From contig CP136069.1 in the NCBI GenBank assembly GCA_032622095.1, positions 154,681,043-154,745,042 on the forward strand: a stretch of DNA of 64,000 nucleotides, given 5' to 3'. The notes below the pieces were generated by a model, which did not search any database, had not been told where the DNA came from, and saw nothing but the letters and a program-made list of their open reading frames with translations. A program made the position numbers and the translations under genes. Below are positions 45,145 through 54,289 of this stretch, piece after piece (positions within the stretch are counted from its first letter, which is position 1; each line of letters begins with the position of its first letter). The DNA is from Siphonodentalium dalli (lineage: Eukaryota; Mollusca; Scaphopoda; Gadilida; Siphonodentaliidae).

Positions 45145-45342
45145 CCCTCTCAGCGCCAAGTCCGATTTTTGTATGAACCCATATTTCCTTGATCATTTTT
45201 CAAATTTATTGATTATAATAATGTGATACATCGATGGAAAGAGCTCTTTCCATCAATGTGTCACAATATTATAATCAATAAATTTGAAAAATGATCAAGG
45301 AAATATGGGTTGATACAAAAATCGGACTTGTCACTGAATGGG
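45145..45342. mobile_element. Near-perfect palindromic TTAA MITE
   Basis: TTAA at 45141-45144 and 45343-45346 bound a 198-bp palindrome. The left arm has AAGTCCGATTTTTGTAT and CCCATATTTCCTTGATCATT, each mirrored in the right arm. The centre is GGAAAGAGCTCTTTCC. Almost no loop remains. Confidence 0.88.
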
Positions 45343-45356
45343 TTAATGGTAGTTTA

Positions 45357-45512
45357 CCCTTTCATGTGGGGGGGGGGGGGGTGCTAGTGCAGCATTAAAT
45401 ATCATGTGCCAGTACATTATCTTATATGCTAGTCACCCATATATCAGAGAATGCACTGGCTTACAAGTTGAAGGCAAATATTGTTAGGTCTATTATAGAT
45501 GGGAGACTACCC
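45357..45512. mobile_element. TTAA MITE family M1, truncated
   Basis: It starts CCCTTTCATGTGG after TTTA, with GTGCTAGTGCAGCATTAAA and AGAGAATGCACTGGCTTACA. It ends without the right tip near 45512. Confidence 0.7.
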
Positions 45513-46900
45513 TATAAAAATAAGGAATATCCTGTTTAAATATTAATCATGTACTCTCAGTTGCCCAGTGTCAGCACAATTATTAATTTTGGAGAAAATT
45601 CCCAACGATCCCTATTATATATTTGGCATTGGGACATTGCCATCACTATTATTAATTTCAGCCAAAATTCCGAGCCATCATGATTATTAATAGTAGGCAA
45701 ATGGGAGCACATGCTAGTAATTTCAAATTGCTTATCGTGAACATTATTATCCACTTTGCAGTTACCACCAGAAGACTCAATCCAACACCAAAAAGGACAT
45801 TCAAGGGGCATGATGCATCGAAAGGAGAAACGTTTGAGGAGTTTTTAGAACATCTGGCAGAAGTACACCCAGAGTCTGTGACTTTAGCAGAAAGGAAGGA
45901 AAATTTGAATGAAACTCAAGTTGTTCCGATCACAGGTTCAGATGTTTCTCTCCTCCCAGAGTCAATTGTTCATTTAGCTACCCATGCCACTTCAATCGAT
46001 AATTACAGGAAATGTGGCAACCTATGTCAGCTGAAGACATTTCAACTGTTGAGTTTAAGACCAGAGGCCAGGCAGATAACCCTTGTTGGTTGACTCAGCG
46101 CGAAGGGAGGATAACCACTACAGCCTTCCATGATGTGTATACACGAATGCAGACTGTTGAGAAGAATCCTGATACTGACTGTTCAAACCTTGTTAACAGA
46201 GTCTTGGGAGTAACTAAACCTCCACAAGACTTAGTACAACTTAAGTATGGCAGGCGGATGGAAAGCTTTGCTTTTGAAAAGTTCAAGATGATAATGAAAG
46301 ATAATGGACATGACAGCCTAATAGTTGCGCAGTGTGGACTCTTTGTCGACAAAAACTTGAAATTTGTTGGTTCGAGTCCTGATGGGTTAGTTTCTTGTTC
46401 CTGTCATGGAGATGGCCTTCTTGAGATTAAGTGTCCGATAAGGGCTTCAAATAAAGCTCCAGTGGTTGAGGATCTAGAGTACATGGAGTATGACGAAGCG
46501 GGAACTCCTGTGCTTAGACATGCCCACAGGTACTATGATCAGGTACAGGGACAGATGGGAGTGACCGGTAGAGATTATTGTTATTTTGTTGTTTATTCTC
46601 ATCATGGATACCTGGTTGACAAAGTGTTTTTCAATGCTGAGCGATGGGATTCATTACTTCAGTCAATTATATTGTTTTTCAGGAGATATCTAGCTCCGAG
46701 GTTATGCAAGTCATGACTGTGAACTAGAAGTTATACAAGCCATGATTCACAACTTACATGTTACAACTGTTCCAGGCTATAACAAGAAAGCTGATTGGGT
46801 GATACACGCCTGGAATACTTACATGTATATGTAGAGTTATTGGTTTAAAGTTGTCAATAAGCCTTGTCATTGAGTCGCGTCCATATTGGATTGATCTAGG

Positions 46901-47099
46901 CCCTGTTCCGTGGTATAAGTGCTACAGGTTAAAGTTCTGGAGGTGTATTCTATATATTGATCTTTTGAATATTCATGATTCCATATGGAACTTTTGATTA
47001 TTCATGAATTCCATATATGGAATCATGAATAATGAAAAGTTCCATAAATGGATGCACATTCAGAACTTTGAGCTGTATCACTTAAACTGCGGAACAGGG
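46901..47099. mobile_element. Fold-back MITE with CCCTGTTCCG tips
   Basis: The tips CCCTGTTCCGTGGTATAAGT and CACTTAAACTGCGGAACAGGG pair with mismatches. The interior ATTCATGATTCCATAT blocks form nested hairpins. It lies downstream of the YqaJ gene stop. No clear target duplication. Confidence 0.75.
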
Positions 47100-47265
47100 G
47101 TTGAATGAATCCATATGGAACATATGCTGAAGTAACTGATATTATATTGATATGGTCAATGTGTTATAACATATCATATCACATTTCAGTATTTTTTTTT
47201 TTATTTCATGCACATGCACATTTCCAATAAAATTTGAAATATCAGTTTAATATACCGTAATTGAA

Positions 47266-47511
47266 CCCTTTCATCATGGGAGCTGTGCTGGTGCAGCATT
47301 AAAGATCATATGCCAGTGCATTCTCTTATATATGGAAGTCTCCCACCACAGGGAGCATCGCATATGTAAGTGATTGCATTGGCTTACAAGGTCAAGTTAA
47401 ATATTTTTAATTCAATGTATTCTCTTATATATGTTAGGATTCTTATTGGAGACTCTCATATATAAGAGAATGATTTGGCACGTGATTTTTCGCAAAATTC
47501 ATTTAAGGTTT
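47266..47511. mobile_element. TTAA MITE family M1, full length
   Basis: It starts CCCTTTCATCATGGGAGCTG, has GCTGGTGCAGCATTAAAGAT and three CATTCTCTTATATATG-type words facing AGAGAATG words, and ends ATTTAAGGTT beside TTAA-like sequence. The flanking TTAA is mutated on the left (TTGA). Confidence 0.75.
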
Positions 47512-48122
47512 AACAATGTTTTTGCTTTGTTCCACTGAAAAAATGGGATATATTAACCAGACTACCGGTACATGTACCAAATAATGATTATAGTACTAGT
47601 TTAGTTATTCATGTCCTTCTAAAACATCAAATACTGGTTAGGTGTATTAGTTTTATGAATGCACTGGCTTAGTATGGCTGTTTTCTTCAATGTGCGTTAA
47701 ACAGATTTAACGTTAAAAAAAAAATACAAAACTGTCTTTCAAGTGGAATCTGTCATTAAATTATACACAGGAAAAATCAAACACGACCACTAAAGATATC
47801 TTTATCTATTGCTACATGTGTATGTACATGTACGAGTAATTTGCATTGCCTAGGATTTTCGAGAATAATTCAATCAGAAGCTAAGTGGTATTTCCTGGAA
47901 TGTTTTTTGACCAGTCATGAACTGATGACAAACTAAACAACTGCTGCCGGCAGAATCTCAGTGGGGCCAAGTTAGAGAAAAAGTTTGAAAACAATTATAT
48001 AAATCTTTTGTCATATTAGGCACATGTACAGGCATTTACCTATCAACAAATATCATATGCATATGGAGTTCAGTTTCAAAATTAAAGCTTTCCAATGGTG
48101 TGCGATACTAATGTTTGTCAGT

Positions 48123-48629
48123 TTCTTATGGAAAGTCGAAGGGGACGTGCTAGTTGCTAGTTATGCTATATAACCAATCAAAATCAACGTTGCGATACAC
48201 GAGTTGGCACGTTTTTTTTCCCAAGGTGTTTCAGGGTGTTTCAAACTAGGAGATAGAATTATTCTGCACGGGCTCCAATTTGGGGTTCAATATTTTAAAC
48301 GCCATCCTTAGAAAATATTTATGGGCACATACCTAAGACAGCTATACATGTGTCATGTCCCAAATGCAGGAGGGTCCATATATACCCCAACATTCATATT
48401 ATATGCCAAGAATTCAAAGGTATGGGCCCATAAATATGTTCTATGAATGGCCCTTAAAATATTGAACCCCAAATTGGAGCCCGTACAGAATAATTCGATC
48501 TCCTAGTTCGGAAGACCCTGAAACACCTTGATTAATCACGCGCCAAGTTGTAACGTTGATTTTGATTGGTTATAGTATAACTAGCAATTAGCAACTAGCA
48601 TGTCCTCTTCAGCTTTCCTTAAGTTTCTA
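48123..48629. mobile_element. ~0.5-kb fold-back element
   Basis: Arms of about 210 bp: AAGTCGAAGGGGACGTGCTA, AACCAATCAAAATCAACGTT, and CAATTTGGGGTTCAATATTT each recur as reverse complements at 48420-48629. The loop is about 90 bp. No coding capacity. Confidence 0.82.
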
Positions 48630-50127
48630 CATGCATTATAAGTTCTTGTTGGTTTTGTTTCAATGACTATGTATAATCTACCTTTACTTTTCTGTATTCA
48701 GATTTTCTGTCTATTTCATGTTTGTGCTTCAATGCTGTGACCCTTCGGCTGATATAAATACTGGTATGCCTTGTACCTTCATGCCACTATTGACTATGTA
48801 CACATCTACATGTATATGCAGAAATGTGTGTGATACAATATCAGGATAAGACAAGCATAATTATAGTATTTGAATACCTGCATATGAAATAGGTAACAGT
48901 AGAGTACAGTATGCTTTTCACAAACATGATGATATTTGTTATTGCAGCAGACATAATGCAGTATAAATTAATCAGTGGATTCATCAGGATCATTCTTTAA
49001 TACTCTTTGTAGGCTTCCAAAAACTATTACAATTACATGTAAGTCTTACCTAGAGTACTTCAATAAAAATATGTGGCATCAGTAAATCACGCTTAATGAA
49101 GTGGGATATTCATATGCTACTAGCAAGTCCCAGGTATTGAAGCACAAACATGACAATAGTGGCAATGATTAGATTGAAAAACCTCTATTTTCTCGAGCAA
49201 AACAGATTATAATTCTCAATGCCCATGGCAGAAATATATTCACCAGTAATCAGACAGCTGTTTGTATGTTCCATTTCCAAACAAAGTCTGTGCGACATAA
49301 AACAGCTTTTCGTTACTTGTCATGTCAATGAGATATGAAATAGGCCACACTAATGTCGTATTAATTAACCAAGGTAGATACTCGAGTGTATCAATTCACA
49401 CTCTGTCAACAGACTATATTGGTAGTTGTTCTACTTTCAGACAAGATATACCACCATACAGCAAGGAATAGTATAGTCTGATAATGTTTGATGAGCAAAG
49501 TTTGAAGTTTTCAATTAAAACATCACTATTCTCTATGATATGTGTGTGCACACCGCTATTTTTATTCAACTTACAAATTAAACTTATAGTACAAGATCAG
49601 TCTTTCCATCTGTGATTGAACTACCCAAAATGGCCTATAATGCAGTAAATTAATCCAATTATGAAAATGCATAAGGTCAAATTTAGTTATTTCCATGTTA
49701 GCATCAAGTTGTAACCACTTAGTACAAATGTGGTATTTTGAAATGCGATTATTATAGCAAAAAAACTATATAAATCCTGAGATAAAATACACATGGAAAT
49801 GGGACTTAACATGAAATTGAATAACCAAGTCTCTTTCCTACCAGGAATGAAAATATGCCAATCCATTTTAATTCAGTATGAAGTGTCATTCATAAAATTC
49901 AATAAAGCACTCTTTCTACAAATTTATGCGAATGATGCTAATATGGTAGTAAATTAAAAGTGGTCTTATGAATATTCATACGGTATTTGAGGCATCAATA
50001 AAAATATTTGTGACTACAATACAACAAATACCGGTACACCCAGTTGGACCAACTTTCCTTTGTCTCTATCAGTTGGTTAATTTAGTTACATCAAACATGA
50101 GAGCTGAATGTAAAAACCTCCTAGATA
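48630..50127. other. Central non-coding part of the transposon
   Basis: AT-rich with no domain-bearing frame on either strand. The two transposon genes converge on this stretch, so 3' UTRs and polyadenylation signals may lie here, but none is decisive. Confidence 0.4.
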
Positions 50128-50129
50128 TA

Positions 50130-50296
50130 CAGTAATGCCCTAATTAATCGACTCCATAACCACAGGAGAATTATGGTTAACTCTTCAGGATTTAGTCGAT
50201 AATATGGCTTGGCAACAAGCCATATGTCCGACTAAATCCTGAAAAGTTACCCATAATTCTCCCGTGGTTATGAGTCGATTAATTAGGGCATTACTG
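50130..50296. mobile_element. Palindromic MITE with TA flanks (mariner-like)
   Basis: The tips CAGTAATGCCCTAATTAATC and the exact reverse complement are flanked by TA on both sides. The arms pair over about 75 bp each with few mismatches. TA duplication suggests mobilisation by a Tc1/mariner transposase. Confidence 0.82.
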
Positions 50297-50451
50297 TATA
50301 TGAAATCAGATTTATAATGACTATTATTGTCATGCACATTCTATATAGCAAAGCTGTAAATTATACATTCCATCCAAAAAATCATAAAAATATGAGAATA
50401 TCATCATGAGAACAATGAGTCAGCATAGGGATATACTTAAATACTTGGTAA

Positions 50452-52378
50452 TTAGGCAACCAATGGGCCTTGTAAATTGCACAATGCAGCACAAACTATT
50501 ACTATATCATCAACTAGTGAAAGCAATGTGATTGGAAGAACATTCTGTAGAATGCGATATACTTTCATTCGTCCAATTGCGCGTTCCACATGAATTCTGA
50601 GGTTTGCTATTTCTTTCGTCTTCTTGGTCTCCTTCTCTGTCATTTGTTCTTTACCCCGAACACCAGGTGGGATAACAAGATCTGCATTATGGACTAACAG
50701 GTCTTCTGTTATGGTGAACCCTTTGTCAGCCATGTATTGGTCATACTGTTCAACTAATTGCAAAAAACCACTATTGCGAACAATGTGTTGATCTGAGGCT
50801 CTTCCACCCCAACCTTTTGATAGGAAACTAATGCATCCTCTGGGTGTTATACAAACAAGGTATTTGACTGTGTTTGTGCTTGTATCAACAGGTTTCTTGG
50901 CCTCTGAATGTGAACTTCTGTGCAGTCAAGTATTCCTCGACAGCGTGGATACAATTTTCTAAACTGGTCTGGTAAATTTGTAAACACATTTTCCTTAGAT
51001 GGAAAGTGTATCAATGGTTTAAGTAAGTCAGATAGAGCCTTGATCCAAGCTGTGAAGTACATGCTCACACTGGACGGTGGTATGTTGAATCTGAAACCTA
51101 GGTCTGTGTGAAGTAATCCCAGTCTTAATTTAACCAACACCATGAGGAACTGCTCTTTCTTTGTAAGAGAGGGGTTTCTCCCCATTCTTTTTGGTGTTGA
51201 TTTAAATTTCCTCTTGGTTCTCGCCAACTGCTTTGGACGCCATTGTCTCATTTTTGCCACTTTTGGTTCAATATAATTAAATAGCACGTTTAACGTTGGC
51301 TTATTGGGAAGGCGGTATAAAATTTAACTGTTTTATTGTCTTTCATAATAACCGAGTGCATTGTTCGAGTTTGCTTTGCTTTTCTTGGTGTGAAAGGTGT
51401 ACTTGGTGTTGCAGTCTGAACAGTTTTCATTTGAACCAATTCCCTTTGTAACTCATCAATATGCATTTCTTTTTTATAACAGCCTGGGCACTCACAATTT
51501 ATACTGCAGTCGCATTTGAATTTAGTACCATAACTGTGTTCTGGGGCAGGTGATGAAAACTTTTCCTTATCTGGAGTCATTGAGCAACTGGGACAGTTAC
51601 AATTATCAGTTTGGAGACACTTTGTGGGAAATGTATAGCTATGCTCCGTGGCAATCATAGGGGTGCTAGTTGATGGTCCTGGGCAAGCGTAGCTGTAGCC
51701 ATGTTCCATGCTAATATTTGGTGTGACAGATATGTGTTCTGTGGTACACGTATCTGCCGATAATGCTTCTGTTTCCACACTGACCATAGGTACTACTAAT
51801 GAAGTGTTGACATATGTTGACAGAGATTTTCTGTTAGTGTCACCTTCAGGCACACTTGTCGCACTTTGAACAGGTGATGACAGAGAAGACTGCAGAATTT
51901 CACCCTCTGTACATGTATGTGACACACCTACATTCTTTGAAACTTCAGTGTCAGTAATATCTAATTTTATCTTCTTTTTGGGTGGTGGCTTTCTTCGTAT
52001 TGAAGGTGAGGGTCTATTAAATAATTGTCGACGAACATTTCCAGACCCACTCTGTTGTGCATCTTTCCCCATAAATAGTGTAGGATAAGGGTTCTCAACT
52101 GAGGGTTTCATGTCAATAAAATGTAGTGAACAGATTCTACTTTGAGCATTTGGCTTCCAGACATCTCCAGTAATTTTGGCTTTCCTTCCCAGTTTTTCTA
52201 CCCATTTATCTACAGATTCTTCATCAGATGGAAATGAATACAACCTAAATGGTGGTGGACAAAAACATGAGCCAGTAAAGTTAACACATTTGTGAACTGG
52301 ACATAGTTCCTTTTTCCATTGTTCAAGTTTCCTTGCACCATTTTTACAAGTCTCTACAGCACATGATGATCTGGGCAT
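50452..52378 (-). pseudogene. THAP-domain DDE transposase, two frameshifts
   Basis: On the minus strand the frame opens at ATG 52378 (MPRSSCAVETC). A THAP zinc-finger covers about residues 1-100: Cys6 and Cys11, LYSFPSDEESVDKW, and SRICSLHF supplying the C-x2-H pair. A Ser/Thr-rich linker with Cys-pair clusters (NCNCPSC, CDCSINCECPGC) and a short coiled-coil-like MHIDELQRELVQMK follow. After a one-base frame change near 51305 (VKFYT then LPNKPTLNVLFNYIEPKV), a helix-turn-helix typical of DDE_Tnp_4 proteins reads LTKKEQFLMVLVKLRLGLL and FNIPPSSVSMYF. The first catalytic Asp is in RGILDCTEVHIQRP. After a second frame change near 50885 come VKYLVCITP, SKGWGGRASDQHIVRNSGF, the second Asp in MADKGF, and the Glu in IHVERAIGRMK. 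It ends CNLQGPLVA. The DDE triad is intact. The product would bind the TIRs and cut and paste the element. Confidence 0.88.
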
Positions 52379-53379
52379 GGCTATAATTTTGCTTTACCAC
52401 CACCACCAAAGCTGGTTAGTACATCTAGTTAGTTTAGTTAATGAAAAGAGTAGACTACTAGCAGACAACACTGAACATAGGTATTATATATATGCAGGCA
52501 CCTGGAAAATATGAGAAAATATGTAAAAGAAATATGCAAAGCATTGTCCACGTAGCAAGCAATTACACAATGCATATTAGAAGGATAGAAGGCGTGCAAT
52601 TTGTTTGAAACTATAATTAATCTTAGTCTTTAAATTGACAACCCCTAGGAAATATTTGCCCTATTTGATTCTGAAAAGCATAAAATGCCCCCCCCCCCAG
52701 TTCCTTTTTCCATTGTTCAAGTTTCCTTGCACCATTTTTACAAGTCTCTACAGCACATGATGATCTGGGCATGGCTATAATTTTGCTTTACCACCACCAC
52801 CACAGCTGGTTAGTATATGTAGTTAGTTTAGTTAATGAAAGAGTAGACTACTAGCAGACAACACTGAACACAGGTATTATATATATGCAGGCACCTGGAA
52901 AATATGAGAAAATATGTAAAAGAAATATGCAAAGTATGTCCACGTAGCAAGCAAATACACAATGCATATTAGTGTAAACATATTTTTATTTCCAAATCCA
53001 ACATAACATAATATACAGATGATACAAATATGCAAAAATAGAAGAGATAATGTATGGACGTGAGGATCAGATAACAAGCCCGAGGGCTTATATGAAGTCT
53101 TCTCCTCTTTGGCGACATGCCCCTTCCCAAATAAGTGAGGGAGGGGTATCGATCAGACAGGAAAGGATAGAAATAATGTTTTTTTAAGGAGAAGTAACTA
53201 AGTTTGAGTTAGGGATGGAAACAGGGGGAAGATAGTGTTAGGGATAGCATGAGGCAGAGAGATAGTGAGGGAGAGAGGGGGTGCATATTAGAAGGATAGA
53301 ATCTTAGTCTTTAAATTGACAACCCCTAGGAAATATTTGTCCTATTTGATTCTGAAAAGCATAAAATGCCCACCCCCCA
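52303..53379. repeat. Tandem duplication of the transposase 5' end
   Basis: 52303-52690 recurs at 52699-53379, the second copy being interrupted by a 309-bp insertion. The duplicated part includes the first ~24 codons of the transposase with its ATG (second copy ATG at about 52773, minus strand) and roughly 300 bp upstream, sharing CCATTGTTCAAGTTTCCTTG, TAGACTACTAGCAGACAACA and AATTGACAACCCCTAGGAAA. A C-run separates the copies. Confidence 0.9.
52973..53281 (-). mobile_element. 5'-truncated LINE 3' end with 10-bp TSD
   Basis: TGCATATTAG flanks the segment at 52963-52972 and 53282-53291, and the unduplicated copy at 52570-52580 shows the empty site. In reverse orientation the insert reads GCCCTCGGGCTTGTTATCTGATCC-type sequence (contiguous piece: CCCTCGGGCTTGTTATCT) and ends in GGAAATAAAAATATGTTTAC, a LINE-like 3' terminus. 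The 66-codon minus frame inside is not a gene. Confidence 0.85.
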
Positions 53380-54289
53380 TTAACTGTGACTAATTAATTT
53401 ATATCATTATTTTGAACATCTGCATGAAACACACACACCCGCACAAATGGAATGTAGAAGATGAACATTTTAGCTTTTGAAAACATAAGATAGCATGAAC
53501 ACAATGTGCCACAGGTAGTTTTAGGTGGGGGGGGGGGTCAGACAGTCCACTCTAAGAAATGAGTTGCATGTCTTCTTGGAAGCTAAATGAGGATTATGTA
53601 AAGTTGATTTGAGTGAAAATAACCAAAAAAGTGAGATATCAATATTATCATTATTTTCTTTAACTATTATTTGTTATTTCAATCTTGATTACAGATCATG
53701 TATGGCGTCTCATGTCAGCCGAAACATGTTATTATTATCGATAAGTGCATGTTTATTAGCCAAACTATGCAAGTATATTGCTCTTGTTTCCATGACACTG
53801 GTCGAATCGAACTGAAGACAACATAACTCGTGAATGTCACGCCCCCTTTTGTCAAGGAACTTCTCATAATTTACTGATAAATAGCGAGTATTTGCGAAAA
53901 AACAAACGCAAAAAGCATATACGTGATACACTCAATCCATCTACTGCGCGAAACATACGTATATTCTATGTAAACAGGGTGATTGTTTAATTTGTTTCAT
54001 GAAGTTGTCGCACATTCGATTGTGAAACGAACTGTTGCCATTTTATTTTGGGAATTCCCAGACTGGAGCCGTATGCTAAAAATAGATGCTACTTGTTAAC
54101 TTTGACCTCCGGAGACCAAATGGCGGATTCACCGCGAGTAAGTGAAGTCACTTATACCACCCACATACTGACACTAACCCTGAGAGAGGATAGCAAAAAA
54201 CGCATACATTCATACAATAAAGACATTATCCTTTAGTCCATCCGACTGTTTTGAGGGAGGCTAGCATAGTATTATCCAGACAAAAATGT
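53380..54289. other. Unique DNA between transposase upstream region and right TIR
   Basis: G- and C-runs (53529, 53375) and short frames only. It may hold the transposase promoter, but no motif is decisive. Confidence 0.4.

Larger units (their letters stand above)
41682..46716 (+). pseudogene. SAP / SWIM zinc-finger / YqaJ-nuclease protein
   Basis: The gene has three exons: 41682-42289, 43224-43416 and 45762-46716. Donors are GTGAGT at 42290 and GTAAGT at 43417; acceptors are ATATTCAG and CTTTGCAG. Phases fit (2 then 1). Translation starts at ATG 41682, MSSTELGDD. Residues about 9-45 form a SAP DNA-binding motif (LTDFLRKRGLTVTGDKETLV). A SWIM finger spans the first junction: FCSSVAG then LGQTCNHMAALLLK, with C-x-H intact but the second Cys of the usual C-x-C replaced by Ser. 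Exon 3 encodes a YqaJ/lambda-exonuclease fold: QREGRITTTAF, GRRMESFAFEKF, VGSSPDGLVSC, LLEIKCPIRA and YYDQVQGQMG. The catalytic Glu, Asp and Glu-x-Lys positions are present. Two frame changes, near 43340-43357 and near 46008, disrupt the chain. The stop is TGA 46714-46716. A role in processing transposon DNA is inferred. Confidence 0.8.
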
